Positions 47,476 through 60,372 are shown, counted from the stretch's first letter. The stretch is DNA of 64,000 nt from Podaxis mareebaensis (GCA_018524725.1 JAEUWP010000470.1:186001-250000), one strand, 5' to 3'. The notes: a model not told the origin generated them from the letters alone. A program made the numbers and translations.

Positions 47476-48301
47476 TCATGATGCAAGCACGTTATCGTAA
47501 ACGTTGCTCCCCACGCGACCGCCACGCATAGAAATCTTAACGTTAGACAAGAATTGGTCTCTGTTTTTGCTCATTTCCTGGGCAGCGTCTATCGAAGAAA
47601 GATGTATCAGTAGCGTTCACTACTGATAATCGATCACACCTACCCTTATTCAAGGGGTCGTCTGCATTTGGTTCGAGGAAGAGGTATTGTAGACCGACCA
47701 TGACCGAGTTGAGGTTGAGAACAGGTTTCCAGTCTTCTCTCAGGATGTTGAGGCAAACGTTGCCCTCAAGGTCGACGTTGGGGTGGTAAATCTTTTGATA
47801 CCCAGGGTTAACTTATGAATTACATCCTTTCACGAATGCTGTGCGTACCTTTTGCGTACACTTGACTTTGGGGGGTTCGTGGGGGTAGTTGGTGTTGATA
47901 GCAAAAGAGAACTTGAAAGCGCCACCCTTGTACATGCCTAAGTGAAAGCGCGTGAATGAGCTTCTTTCGTTGTGACCCCCTTGTTGTGGTGCTGACCTTC
48001 GTCGGGGGTGATGGTAAGGGTGAAGTTGAGGAGATCAGAGGGATCAGGGAAATGCGTCTTCATTGTTGAAGGCAAATCCAGCTCGGTTAGGTCTGTTATG
48101 GAAGCAAAAGATATTGAGTGTGAGCCACACGACAGCAACTCACGGGCACGTACCTTTCTGCACTCGAATCTGGGCGGCACTCGTCTTAGGCTTCTTCTTA
48201 GCCGCGGCATTCTCGTCCTTCTTCATGCTCCATATCTATGCGATCCTGTAAGTATAGGAACAGATAATTGAGGTACTGAGAGGGACAGATACCTTGATCA
48301 T
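47476..48301 (-). CDS. UBC12: NEDD8-conjugating enzyme E2 (Ubc12)
   Basis: Minus-strand exons 48301-48293, 48235-48154, 48092-47997, 47937-47849, 47791-47644 and 47588-47476 give 178 aa. The N-terminal extension [18 protein letters not shown] is the docking peptide for the NEDD8 E1, diagnostic of Ubc12. The E2 fold has [40 protein letters not shown], active-site Cys105 in [20 protein letters not shown], and [20 protein letters not shown]. It transfers NEDD8 to cullins, activating cullin-RING ligases. The first coding exon is only nine bases. Confidence 0.96.
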
Positions 48302-48538
48302 GGTGGTAGGAAAGTGGAAAGCGTGTGTAGCGTGAGTCAAGGTTGCGGTCAGCGGTGGGGAGATTATAAGTTGTCCAGAAAAGGAAACTTCCTCCGAGGC
48401 GCGTCTGTGGCTGTGCTTCCCCTCGCCACATGGCTTCAGTCGCCGATGGCCACCATATGGCAGCCCATCCTGCGACCGCTTATAAGGCAGTCCGTTAATA
48501 CATTCATTTGAAAACGTTTTTACTGTCGAACCCAAGCC

Positions 48539-49958
48539 ATGGCTTCGCAAGATATCTCTATGGACCTCCCAGTCATTGATCTCGATGTCTTCCTCTCAGG
48601 GTCCCGCGACTCCGACGCTGCCATTCAGGAGTGCAAGAAGGTCAGTTTGACTCAATGATCACCCATCATCAGCTTATCAACTCCGTCCTACCTTTGTGAC
48701 CAGGCCGCGGATGCGTTGATCGTCTACGGCGCTCTCGTTCTGCACGATTCACGGGTCTCCGAAGACGACAACTCGCGTTTCCTCGATCTTCTCGAGGACT
48801 ACTTTGCCCAACCAGAAGCCGAGCTCAAGAAAGACGAGCGGCCGGAGCTCAGCTACCAGGTCGGCGTCACGCTCGAAAACACAGAGAAACCCAAGTGCGC
48901 TGTTGATGAACCTTGCCTTCGGATCATCGAGAGACTTGAGCCCTCGGAGAGGCCTTTGGATATCTCTGCGCACCAGCCCGATCCGAAATGCAGGTTCTTC
49001 TGGAAGATGAGCGAAGCTCCGCCCTATGAGACTCAGTTTCCGGCACTGAACGCGCCCAATGTCATCCCCCAAGCTGAACATATCAAGCGACGATGGACGC
49101 CTACTATGGAGCAGTGGGGCAAGGCCATGAAGACCGCGTGAGTTGCCGACAATTTTCATTGGCTTATTCGAGTGCTGAACATTTGCGACAGTGTCGCAGA
49201 CCTCGCCGAAATGGTGGCCATCGGCCTCGGCGTACCAGGGGAGACGTTCCGGGAAGCTGGGCGATATGGGTAAGTCCAGGCTTATGTCCATTCGGCTTCA
49301 CCTCACAACTACTCCGCAGACCGCATCTACTTGCACCAACCGCCTCAGACCTCGTCAAGTACGGTCAAAAAGACACCATTCTCGCAGGCTTCCACTCCGA
49401 TCTCAACTTCCTCACCATTCATGGTCGTTCCCGCTACCCAGGCCTTCACATTTGGGCGCGCAACACCGGCAAGCGCATTCCAGTCCGCATCCCACCAGGA
49501 AACAACCTTCTCGTTCAAGCCGGCAAACAACTCGAGCATCTTACTGGCGGTCTTATTAAGGCTGGTTATCACGAGGTAGTGGTCAATGAAAACACGGTTG
49601 CTGTAAGTGCTGCCATATGCTCATTTTCATTTTCGCTTGCGACTGACGTACCATATATTTCAGACGATTGAGAAACGTAAGATCGAGTTCCCCGATCGAC
49701 CTCTTATTCGGATCTCCTCGACCTTTTTCTGGCACCTGTCCTCCGACTTTGATTTGGTCCCTATTCCCGCTCTTGCTGAACAAGCCAAGGCATTGCGCGC
49801 CAAGCACATCAACCTTGGCAAAGATGACCTCGAGGATGCTGTCTATGAACCGATGAAAGTGGGACAACAGGTTCAGAAGTAAGTGGTCCCTTTTTCTCCC
49901 AGAGAGCCTACCTGATTCTTAGCCTAGCGAGCTCAAGCATATCGCACTCATGGCCTGA
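48539..49958 (+). CDS. 2-Oxoglutarate/Fe(II) oxygenase, isopenicillin-N-synthase fold
   Basis: Exons 48539-48640, 48704-49137, 49192-49269, 49320-49602, 49664-49878 and 49928-49958 give 380 aa. The N-terminal DIOX_N part starts MASQDISMDLPVIDLDVF. The iron ligands are H230 and D232 in GFHSDLNFLTIHGRS and probably H288 in KAGYHEVVV; the co-substrate Arg-x-Ser is in RPLIRISSTFFW. The oxygenase core reads LHIWARNTGKRIPVRIPPGN and LLVQAGKQLEHLTGG. Substrate is unknown; no biosynthetic cluster surrounds it. The last exon uses the acceptor at 49926-49927, because the slightly earlier one gives a long non-conserved tail. Confidence 0.9.
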
Positions 49959-50056
49959 ATGTTCGAGCGAAATAAATTATAATCGTACAAGTAAATCTGG
50001 TGTAAGATGTATATATCGACAGCGCTATACCTATGTAAATATGTATGTCAAAAGAA

Positions 50057-51190
50057 TCACGTCAAAGGGTTTGGAACGCGGGCTACTGTTGGGGTTGTTC
50101 TTAGTCGTTCGATGACCAGGGCCGAGATGATAATGTCGTCGATGAAATCATGGCCCAGCGGTAGCACCTCCAACCTTGTCAGTTCTGGGGCCTTCCCCTG
50201 TTTTCTTGGGTGAGATGGAGGGATGAACTTGGCAAGGAGGTTGCCCTGCACTCGGTCCTTCGATGAGAAACACTGAGTGAAGGCTATTAGTGAATCGGTA
50301 GAGTAAAATTCAAGCTCGAATATTCACTGTTAATATTCCGTTGCCACTGGAGTCATCCCAGTAGATCACATTTCTGTCCTTATCCATGACGTTCCAAGAC
50401 CATGTCTAGAGAACAACCCGCCATTCAACATGACTCTGGGCATAGTGACTGAAAAGAACATACAGTCTTAACCAGCCGGAAATTGGTCCCCAACAAATCC
50501 GACAACGAATACTCCTTACCCCGAGTATACACCGTACTCTGCTTTCTCGATGTCGTCAAGCCCATCCTACATGATAATGCCTAACAATCAGCATCTTACA
50601 CATTGTAAACTCACACATATTAGAGAACGAAAGACGCACTCAAACTCCCCCACGGTCTCGCCATCCCATGAACCCCGGCAAATGGTAGTGACGTACGATG
50701 TCGGTGTGAAGCAGTTCATGTTGACGGAGATATAGTACGGTTCTTTTGAGGTGTACGCAGGTGCGGAGAGTATCATGCTGTTCGAGGGGATCGTCCTGGG
50801 AGTGAAGGTGTACGTTATCGAAGTTGCTGGTCTATTAGATTCCAGATACCTATGGTATTGTCTGTTAGCCCCTTATGTACAAATAAACCCGGTACTGGGG
50901 AAAGTACGCACCCAGGCGGTGTGGGAGGCTGGGATCCACTCCTTAGAGGACTTGGATGCGAGGGCGGCGAAGGAGGCAGAGGCGTCCGTTGACTGAGACT
51001 GATCGTTGACGAGTTTGCGCTCATAATCCCGCTCGAGAGTGGATGCTTCGGCGGAGGCTCGAGAAGATACAAGCTCGCGCTGCTCTCTGATTTCAGCGAC
51101 TCACTGCGATAGTGAATGTTCAAACTACGTCAGTCCCGTAACTACTGTCGCCAGCACCATTGAAACCTACCTTTCGTTTAGAATAATCAT
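50057..51190 (-). CDS. DUF6593-family protein
   Basis: Minus-strand exons 51190-51171, 51103-50912, 50849-50640, 50566-50464, 50405-50328 and 50272-50057 give 272 aa. The N-terminal ~75 residues are Pro/Ser-rich (RTPLPPSPPSHPSPLRSGSQ). The globular part resembles basidiomycete DUF6593 proteins: VYTRGKEYSLSDLLGTNFRL, WSWNVMDKDRNVIYWDDSSG, VQGNLLAKFIPPSHPRK, and the end FIDDIIISALVIERLRTTPT. The family is abundant in mushrooms and functionally uncharacterised. The start MIILNESESLKSE comes from a short first exon; a start at 51024 inside exon 2 is possible. Confidence 0.82.
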
Positions 51191-51953
51191 CTTTTCCGAG
51201 AGACGATGGAGTTTCGGAAGTTGGTGAAGGGGGGAGGTCAAACGATATAGAATGAACGGCGGCCAGGAGAGACCGATTCGAACTGGTCTCCAATGATGTC
51301 TGGGATAATACGGGATCAAGTGCAGTGTTGATGTTCCAAAAATAATACAATGGGAGTCCACGAGGCAGTCCTAATCACTTGGTTGAAGACCAGTCCGGTG
51401 GAGAAGGAAGAAGTCGACACGGGAAGTTCGCGGTGCGCTCCAACCGATGGGGAGAATCGGTTATGTACGACGAAACAAGAAGCACTACCTGTAGAATCTG
51501 ATCCTGAGGAGATGCCACGGTGGCACCTGAACACAGCCCTACTGAAGATTTGAGTAACCAAATGCGATGCAGGTCCTCGATCCGAAAGTAATTTTGCTCA
51601 AGCGTTGAAGGTAGCGGGCATTTCTTTGTAGAGGTGGGATCGTATGACAGGGGAGAAGTTGTTGGGATCTTGGAAACGGGCGACGTATCAACACGGTGAG
51701 CAATTCCACAGCTTGATGATGCCTAGCACACGTATCCATGGATATCTCCTAGATCGACGTTTGTATAGATTCCTTTGTTTTGCTAACCGGACAATAATCA
51801 TGTACAATAGAGGTCTATTTGAGGATACTAATATGCATAAGTAGTTAGATCCCAGATATTATATATGTATTAGTGGTTTGCGGAAGCAGGCAGACTGTTG
51901 GATATCCCGTGCCATCGCAAAAGTTCATGTCGGAAGCTTTGTTAATCCTACGC
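51191..51953. other. Intergenic region
   Basis: About 0.76 kb between the DUF6593 gene and the 3' end of aminodeoxychorismate synthase. Overlapping minus-strand frames here lack conserved content. Confidence 0.5.
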
Positions 51954-54268
51954 TCAGGAGGATGCCCCGAAACCGCGAAGGACACCGTTGAGTTTGGCAT
52001 TCATTTCCTCCCATTCTGCCTCGGGGTCAGAGAGTGCTGTGATGGCACCACCTGCGCCGATAACCCACTCTTCATCGCCACCCTTATTCGAGTCGTGAAG
52101 GAAACAGCTTCTGATGGTTACAGACCAATCACCACCTCCCCCTGCACACCAATAGCCGAATACTCCAGAATATGGACCTCTCTCGTGGCCTTCAATGGTC
52201 TGGAGGAGCTCGACGCTGCGTTTCTTTGGGGCTCCTGTCATGCTACCTGTAACATAAATATGGTCATTATAGGCATCATCCGGGAGAACGTTAAGAACCA
52301 TACCAGGTGGCAAGCTGCGCCTCAACACCTCCCACCCCAAACTATCATCAACCTCGGCAGAAGTCCCCTCAGGCAACGATCCTTCAATCACGCTAACAAG
52401 CTGCCATACGGTCTTGTATTCCTCAACACCGCAAAACTTCGTCATATTCACGTTCTCTCCAACTGCGTTATGCAAATCGTGACGGATGAGATCTACGATC
52501 ATCAAGTTCTCTGCGATCTCTTTACGACTCCCAGCCAGCATCTTTTCCGCCACTTCACGGTTGATATGCGGAAGCTTCCGTACTGTACCCTTGATGGGTC
52601 GAAGTTGACATACAGCACCAGGGGAGCGCGAGTAAGAGAGGAAGCGTTCCGGTGAAGACGAAAGGAAGGTGGTAGGATGGAGTCGAAGATAGCCAGAATG
52701 GGGTGCCGGGTTGGCTTGGCGTAAGAGTTTGTATCTCTCCCAGGTTGAAATAGTCGCTTCCTTGGGCACAGTGATGCGAGTGAGGTCCGTGAGGCAAAGT
52801 TCATACGAATCACCAGAGAAAAGATACTCCTTTGACCGCTTGATGTTCGAAATGTACTGAGCGTGATCCGGGAACTTGACGAAGACTTTGTCCTTAGTCG
52901 TGACTGATGCGATGGACGGTTCTGAACCTCGAGGCAACAACTTGATTTGCTTCGCCGTCTCCTGAATCCACTGATCGTCATCTGGGAGCAGGGATTGAAC
53001 CCAAACCCTTGAAGTGGACACATCGACCACAATGCTGCGATCCACCCAGACAAGGTTAATGTCAGGATGTTGGATGTCTCTGTGACCGCCTTTCCTCGGG
53101 GCAGGTAAGTCCAAAGCATGGAAGCCAGCCTCGTAGGTCAGATATCCCGCAAAACCACCCCAGAAAGGAACAGTCGTATCTCCACCCGTGACTTTACGAG
53201 ACTCCCGGTATTCGTCAAACCAGGTCCAGAAGTCTTTGCCAGCAAGCTCATGGCGTTCCTTGACAGCACCTATTGTGACCTCGATGAAACGCTCGTGGAC
53301 ATAATGGGTAAATTGAGGAGAAGATTCGTCCATGCATGCGAGGATGGAAAACTGGCCAGGGTGGGCAGCGCTATCAAGGAATACGAAGCGCTTAGAGTCG
53401 TCGCGGGCACCGAGGTATTCGCACAAGCTAATGAGGGAGAGGTCGGGCACGTCAATGGGGGTGTAATGGACAGAGTTGAGGGATTTTTGAAATGCGTGGT
53501 CGGAGTATCGCTGTGAGGTACGAGGCCAGATGTGGGAGTTGTCAAGGTTGAGCTCGTGCTGGGAGACGAAAGACGGACGGTTGCGCGCATTCCAATCTTG
53601 TGCCAGCCTCCAGAAATTCTGAACTACCTTGAGACCACCGCCATCCGTCAATACAGACTCTGGATGATATTGGACCGCCCAAAACGGTTTTCTGACGTGC
53701 CTCACGCCCATTACTACCGTCCCATTTTCCTCGTCCTCTGACCATGCCAACTCTTCAATATCTCCCCCCTTGAGCGGTTTGATGTGAAGCGAGTGGTACC
53801 GGACAGCCTTGATTTCTTGTAGGCCCTCAAAGATCTCTGTTCCAGTGTGATGAACGATGGAGACCTGGCCGTGCTTTACGGTACCTAGGCGGTGGAGGCT
53901 AGCGCCGTGTTCAATGCCCAGACTCTGCTGGCCCAAGCAGACGCCGAACATGGGCACCAAATCCTTGTCTGGTATCTTCCATAAGTCCCTGACGACACCA
54001 ATGTCTGTAGACACATCAGGCGAACCAGGTCCGGGTCCGATGACAACAGCTGAAAACTGGCGAAGGACTGGAAGTAGTTTTTCGATAGTATGAGCATCGT
54101 TCTTTATTACGTGCAGCACGGCTGAAGGAATGGCTTTCTTGCACAACGCTGCGAGGCTGGAGTTTTTTCGATCAAGACTTGCAAATACGAAAGGGGGAAT
54201 GATACGTACTTGTACGCGAAAGAACAGTACGAGTCAACGAATAAGATATGGGGTGGTTCGTTATCCAT
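51954..54268 (-). CDS. PAB1: Aminodeoxychorismate synthase (PabAB fusion, para-aminobenzoate branch)
   Basis: Minus-strand exons 54268-54210 and 54156-51954 give 753 aa. The N-terminal glutamine amidotransferase domain shows ILFVDSYCSFAYNLA, VIGPGPGSPD, the nucleophile in MFGVCLGQQSLGIEHG and the His of VQYHPESV. The C-terminal chorismate-binding domain shows FWGGFAGYLTYEAG, YLFSGDSYELCLTDLTR, SSSPERFLSY, LRPIKGTVRKL, LMIVDLIRHDL and YVTGSMTGAPKKRSVELLQT. Lys in PIKGT fits aminodeoxychorismate rather than anthranilate synthases. It makes 4-amino-4-deoxychorismate for folate synthesis. PAB1 is a known long-range neighbour of the A locus in mushrooms. It is nearly intronless, with one intron after 20 codons. 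Confidence 0.94.
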
Positions 54269-54947
54269 TGAAAGGAAGCAAAGGGGCCGACAGTTATCGA
54301 AGATGGGGTTCAGCTATGGGAAGGGATATGGAAAGAATATTGAGTGAATGTTGAGGGAGCGTGTTAAACGTATTCATACCGTAAGTCGCCGGTCGCATTC
54401 TCCAGAAACAGTAGTCTACTGAACATGCATTCTTGGATATGGAAAGCAGAGGGCAGAAAGAGCGCATTGCTCCAAGTTGGAATAAGGCTCGATACAATGC
54501 CGAGTCAACCATGAAAATCGAAGATTGGCGTCATCGAAAATCGGCTAAAAATAAAGTTTCACAACTTATATAGGATAAGCTACATAAACATTTCAAGACT
54601 CGCGATGAGTGACTGGCACAGTCTGTGTACTAGAGTCTCAAGTTTTATTCGCGCGAGTTTTTCGTTTAGCTGAAAAAATTTAGGTAGTGAGCTCATCATG
54701 TCTTTGCATTTGGTGACATTTAAATACGTCTTTATCATTCCATTAAGTACACGTGATAGGGCGCGCAAGGGAGCCCGGCAACCCTTCAACCTGGGTGATC
54801 TTAGAGTATCATTAGAACGTGTGTCTCCTCTCCGTCCAGGTGTGTGCTTTCTGTCTCCAGATGAGCTGCTTCTATGCTCACACATATGCAATCCAGGTGT
54901 CAAGTATCATGCCGCGGATATTCAAGTGATTGGGTTGCTCATAGTCG
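54269..54947. other. Divergent intergenic region between PAB1 and TTI1
   Basis: These 679 bases contain both promoters; no additional gene supported. Confidence 0.5.
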
Positions 54948-57900
54948 ATGTCTGAAAACCTCTTCGCAATCGTATGGCCAGTTTTGGCTAGATTTTTCAT
55001 TCCCACTGATAACATCGATTCAAGGTCAAACCTACTTGCGTGGCCCTCCTGGGCTCTGCCACCCTCACCCCATCTTCCATCCCGAAATGCCTGGGATACC
55101 TCAATGACTTAGTCGATATCCTCCGTGCTCATTCTGCCGAGCTTCGTCACATTTCGCCCTCCCTTGTCTCCTACATCTTCTTCCCGGTATCGTCCATTCT
55201 TCAACGGAATGCTCCCTCTGCCATCCCTGACCAAGTACTGGAAAAGATTTTTGTTGTACTTGGTTTTCTTTCGGAAAGCTGGTGGTGGCATTGCGAAATA
55301 GCTATTTGGGAACAGATCTTCATGCTCTGCGGCTCCGTACTTGGTGGAATGGCGAACAAGGGAAAGGGAAGAGAGCGGGACGATGAGGTGAAAGAGGCTG
55401 CTGCCCAATGTTTGTACAGCCTGCTTCGAGAGCGCGAATCAGAGTCCTCGTCCGGCGTGGAAGCCCAACAGGCGAACGCCCGTCTGGCCGATTTCAGAAA
55501 TCACGCTTACTCGCCCAAGTTCACCCCTATCCTTGGGCAGACCATTAACGCTGTGATCACAATCTCAGAATCTCGCTCCTACCCTCTCCAGAAGACATCG
55601 CTCAGAGTTCTCCGGCTGCTGTTGGAATTCTACACTCCTGATCAGGTGTTTCCTATGATTCTTCCTGGAGTCATCAGCTCGCTATCAAAAGTGGCACTCG
55701 GCACGAAGTTAGAAAGACAGTGGGCGAATGGCGAAATTGTAGCGGCGTCCCTCCAGGTCATGCAAATCGCTATCGTCCGGACTGTTGGTGACGATATTTG
55801 TATCAAAGAGGGTGCTCTACGTAGTGTTGATGACCTGGAAAACCTCGCAGAGCTCGTAACTCCGTCAGTTTCCGAGTCATCGTCGGGGAGGATAGATTCA
55901 CCGTCTCCCACAAAGAGGACACCGTCATGGTTGAAAGGGACGACTTCACAACTACACATTGCTATCAACAACCTCAACAGTTTAACCAGACACCCAAGTC
56001 CCATCGCCATTTGCGCATTAGCATCCTTCTCGAGGCATGTTCTCGAAATGACGCCGCAAACCCTACCACAGACCCAACCTCTCCTACTCGCGTTCCTCCT
56101 CTCCATATCTAATTCCTCTTTCGATTCAGTCTCGTCGGAAGCGCGTTCACACCTCACGTTTCTGGTTTCTGACGCATGCAAGTCACAAGCAGTCCTGCTG
56201 CAGACCTTGATGCGAAATACGAACGAATATCTTTCAGCTCTCCCTCGTCTTGTCTCCATTCAAGAAGAGAGCAAGGTGCAACACTTGGCTGGTCTAATAG
56301 AAGCCGTTTGCAAGTTGGCTTCCTCTGCCGAGGGCTCAACAACCACTTCTACGCCTGCAATTTCCAAAGGCATCGGAAAACTCCTAGGGCCAAGCGGTGG
56401 TATCGAAAAGTGGGGTTGGAGCCTGCTATCAGTATTCCAGTTTTCGGAGGCGCCAGTCACTGTTGTCCAAACTTCCACAGAGCAGCTCATGCTCGAGAAC
56501 GATCCAGACAATCCACAGCTCATTGCTTTCCCAGGGCTTCAGTTGAAGAATATGAGAAATGATACTCTCCAATCTATTGAACGGATGTTCCGAGCCCTTG
56601 GAATCGCAGGCGGCGAAAATTGCTTGTATTCGGTAGAATGGTTTGTTGGGATCGGTAAGGCTGGGATTGGGAGGAATGCTGTGGCTGCGATGTGGTGTGC
56701 ATGTCGTCTTCTGGAAGGCATTTCCAGCATCAACCTATCTTCCGAGGATAGTATCAATCGTATCACGCCAAAGACTACGAGACGATTGGAAAAATTGGCC
56801 CGATCCTTCGCGAGAACTCTTCCTGAAATATGGGATCAGCAAATTGACAATATCCACGAACCTGCACCACCGAAAGACACTGTCCAAGACTTGACTGACA
56901 CGTTAATGATCGAACGCAGGAGTGGTCTCCAGCCATTACACGAGAATCTCAAGATCATTAGGTCATCCCCCGTAACGATAACGGAGACCTCAGACCAACC
57001 AGTGAACCATCGTGCTCTTACACTACAAGTTATATCCGTCTGCGTCGGAATTCTTCAATCACGGTCCTCTTCACTATTCATCCATATCCTTTATCCAGTC
57101 CTACATTCCCTTGTTTCACAAGTTCCGTTTCTTTCATCGACCGCCTATGCTAGTCTACAGTTCATGACCGTCGTCTCATCCTATGCCTCCCCCGCCAACC
57201 TTCTCTTGTCAAATTTCGACTACGCGCTTGATGGGATATCGCGCAGACTCACACGTCGATGGCTGGACGTTGATGCGACGCAAGTGCTCGTCATGCTTGT
57301 ACGATTAGTTGGTAGTGACGTTGTGGAGAGGGCAGGAGACGTCGTGGAAGAATGTTTCGATCGACTTGACGAGTTCCATGGCTATGACATTCTGGTTGAG
57401 GGGCTCGTTAGCGTTCTCGTGGAAGTCACAAAAGTGCTCAAGAACGACGCATCGACGGAGCTAAAACATGAGAAAGAACCTCCATACACTCCATACGCCC
57501 AACTGCCCGACCTCTCGAGTTTCTTTGAGTGGTATCGCAAACGCCACGAGCCCAATGCAGACGCTGAAGAGAAGATGGACTACGGACCCGCACCTCGCCG
57601 AGCATGGGGCGAGGAAGAACAAGACGAGGAGAAAATCAAAGAGGAAGAGAAAGAAGCCATGGTGAACGCAGCCAACCCAAGTGATGAACCCCCTCCTACG
57701 CCAACACAAGTCCTCACAAAACAAATCGTTTCTCGTTCAATCTACTTCCTCACGCATGGCTCTCCTGTCATTCGCGCTCGAATCCTTGCACTCTTGGCCT
57801 CTTCAGTCCCGAACCTCTCTTCATCCGCCCTTATGCCAGCCATCCACTCCGCTTGGCCGTTCATCCTGAATCGGCTAAATGACCAGGAGACTTTTGTCGT

Positions 57901-58399
57901 TAGTGCTGCTGCATCTCTGATTGAAGCGCTTTCGATGTACATGGGAGAGTTCATGTTCAGGAGGATTTGGGATGACGTTTGGCCAAAGTTCAGGAATCTT
58001 TTGTCGCGCGTGCAATCTGCGGACGCGACTAGCGCACTCGTTCGGGGAGGCGAAGGCACTATTGGCACCGAGTCCGCCTACACGCACTCTCACAGGTTAT
58101 ATCGTGCGCTCTTGAACACTATGACCTCGGCGTTGCAAGACGTTCGCCCGCATGAACGTTCCTTCTGGGATGTCCTGGTTCTATTCCGTCGATTCTTGAG
58201 TCGGACTGCACATCCTGAACTGCAGCAATGCGCGAGGAAGTTGTATAAAGCGGCTATGACGCAAAACGCAGATGCAGCCTGGCTTGTATTGACTGCGACG
58301 TATACACGAGATCACCCCGTTGTGGCATTTCTGTACAATGAAAAGTGGGATATCGCGGATAATGCTCAAATTATACTGGGTATTACATCCGCTAAGTAG
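54948..58399 (+). CDS. TTI1: TELO2-interacting protein 1 (TTI1), HEAT-repeat PIKK co-chaperone subunit
   Basis: A long exon 55025-58399 and a short proposed first exon 54948-54971 (MSENLFAI) give 1132 aa. The body is helical HEAT-type repeats; family blocks include KPTCVALLGSATLTPSS, FLSESWWWHCEIAIWEQIFM, YSVEWFVGIGKAGIGRNAVA, and near the C-terminus SFFEWYRKRHEPN, LNRLNDQETFVVSAAASLIE, YMGEFMFRRIWDDVWPKFRN and HPELQQCARKLYKAA. TTI1 works with TELO2 and TTI2 to stabilise and mature PIKK kinases (TOR, ATM, ATR). A charged acidic insertion occurs around residues 850-880. The long exon lacks an ATG at its start, so an upstream exon is needed; the one proposed keeps phase with GTATGG...CAAG. Confidence 0.9.
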
Positions 58400-58440
58400 A
58401 TCTTGTCAGTAGGTATGGAATTTCGTAGCAACAGTAATAT

Positions 58441-60018
58441 TCATAGTTCTGGATGTGCAGCAGGTGATAAGAGAAGCGTCCGTGTCTCCAGGTTATCGCC
58501 CGCGGTTGCAAGGCGAAGCCTCTGATTTGGGTCAAACCGTCGGAGCTCTACTCCTGCTTGTTGGAATAGCGATGCAGAGGCGTCGTCCCTGGACAAAAGC
58601 AAGGTCAAAAATGCTATTATATTGTTTCGGGAACGAATAAACTTGAACGTACACCTTGTAGCTCAAGTTGTATACGACGGTCTTAATCCCCGTCTGGATT
58701 ATCTTGACAGTACATTTCAGGCATGGACACCTGTTAATGTAAAGATTCAGTCACCGTGAATGACGGGGATCTAGATGAGATTAAAGACTGACGTATTGCA
58801 GTAAAGCACTGCATTTGATCCCACACGCTCCCGGCCAGCTTCAAGGAGCGCGTTCTCCTCCGCATGGAGGCAAACACATTCCTCTGGGGAGGGGATTGAA
58901 GGCGATGCACCGTTGCAGCGATTACACCCGCCCTCGTTGCAGTTTCGCAATCCTCGAGGCGTGCCATTGTATCTGACATCAACAATGCTGCATCAGCGAA
59001 GATCTCCGTCCGTGGCGCACTGCCTCGGTGCCTTACCCTGTAGCCAAGATCCGATTATCTCTGACAAGAACGGCGCCAACCCGACGCTTCATACAGTTTG
59101 ACCGTCGGGAGGCCAAAGAGGCTAAAGTCTAAAGCTTCTTGTTCAACCCCATCATAGAGAGGTTCTGACTCAGAGTAGCCCTACCATGAAATATGCGTCC
59201 CAGCTCGGTCGTAAGTGTTGTGGGTCCAAGAGGTTCAGGCCTTCAAGATGAGCATGAAGCCCTGAGAGATCATTAAAGTTATTGTTGATGTGGATGTCGA
59301 TCAGGTCCCGAATTCTGCGTAGCGACGATGGGCCATCTGATCCGCTTTCGTTGGTCCCGAAAACGACTTCATCGTCCTCTCGTAGGAATTCCACAAGGGA
59401 TTGGTCCTGATGTCTAGGAAACCAAATGGCTCAGTTGTCCAGAAATTGGGGCAGCAATTGACACACCACATACCTCTGGGACCGAGAATAGCGAACCAGG
59501 AGCGGGGCATCGACGCTAATGAGCAAGAAGAAAGGCCGTCTGACGAATTTCTCTACTAAGTCGCGCGAACAGAGATCGACAGTGACGAAGTTATCTTTCC
59601 AGTTGAGAGTGACGTAATCCAGCATAGCAGCAGGGCTGGTAAAGCTTAGTGGTTCAGGCGAGTCCTCAGCCCATGGCGCATGCGATGTGAGTGGGCTCAT
59701 GGAGAGAAACGAGAGGTGCTTGGACACCGCTCTGACAGGTGGCGTCGGGAACTGGCTGAGCTCTTTGCGCGATAAAACGGGGGAGTTGGACCATGACGAG
59801 AGGATCTTGTTGCCCTATTGCTTGCCTTATGAGATGCCGCGTGTCGTATGGCGCGGTTAGCAACGAGAGACAAAACGTACCTCGAAATCTGTCTCGCCAT
59901 CCCTACCCTCCGAGGTATTGGAGTTGAGACGGAGGGAGACAAAACCTTTGTTTGAGACAAGGTAACGTTCTATGGCGGACTTTCCAGAAAATCTGGGTCC
60001 TACTATGGCGACGAGCAT
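58441..60018 (-). CDS. DCD1: dCMP deaminase with N-terminal P-loop domain
   Basis: Minus-strand exons 60018-59881, 59814-59474, 59413-59185, 59128-59037, 58972-58793, 58730-58653 and 58588-58441 give 401 aa. The N-terminal part has a P-loop (VGPRFSGKSAIERYLV) and a kinase-like continuation (VTVDLCSRDLVEKFVRRPFF), usual in fungal Dcd1. The C-terminal deaminase has SRRSNCMKRRVGAVLVRDN, GYNGTPRGLRNCNEGGC, zinc/catalytic H303-A-E305 in CLHAEENALLEAG, and C330/C333 in NTCPCLKCTVKIIQTG, then DDASASLFQQAGVELRRF. It converts dCMP to dUMP, feeding dTMP synthesis. In the sixth exon the donor GTACGT at 58652 is used, because a donor two bases earlier would lose the conserved DDASA frame. Confidence 0.94.
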
Positions 60019-60372
60019 ATCGAGGGATATCAGGGGACCATTAATCAAATTTGGCAGCACGCCATTGAATGTGACAACACGCGTTCGTCACGCAAAAGCA
60101 GTATCGCCGGCTGCGCCAACAGAATAAGTATACAACAAATAATATGTTTTCATGCGTTGCCCTTCGCACCACCCAGTTCCACACAACGCACATGAGTGGC
60201 TAGGCTGTTGAGCACAAGCTCCGGAGAGCTGTGTAATGAGCTTTTGCAGTGTGGGTGTGATAAATTCTTCAACTACACGAGGATGACCCTTAATCTTGAC
60301 TCGTGCACGATTTCGGCAATAAGTCTCAAATACTTAGTATTATTCTAAAACGACTTGTCCAAGTTGACTGTA
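60019..60372. other. Intergenic region
   Basis: These 354 bases hold the promoter of DCD1 and the 3' flank of POP3; no gene seen. Confidence 0.55.

Noticed and set aside
47264..47500. 78-codon plus frame between hydroxyisourate hydrolase and UBC12
   Set aside because: Basic, low-information sequence overlapping the UBC12 last exon on the other strand.
51260..51290. Hairpin gagacc...ggtctc around gattcgaac, T-arm-like on the minus strand
   Set aside because: Stem register does not match a tRNA T-arm and no cloverleaf can be drawn.
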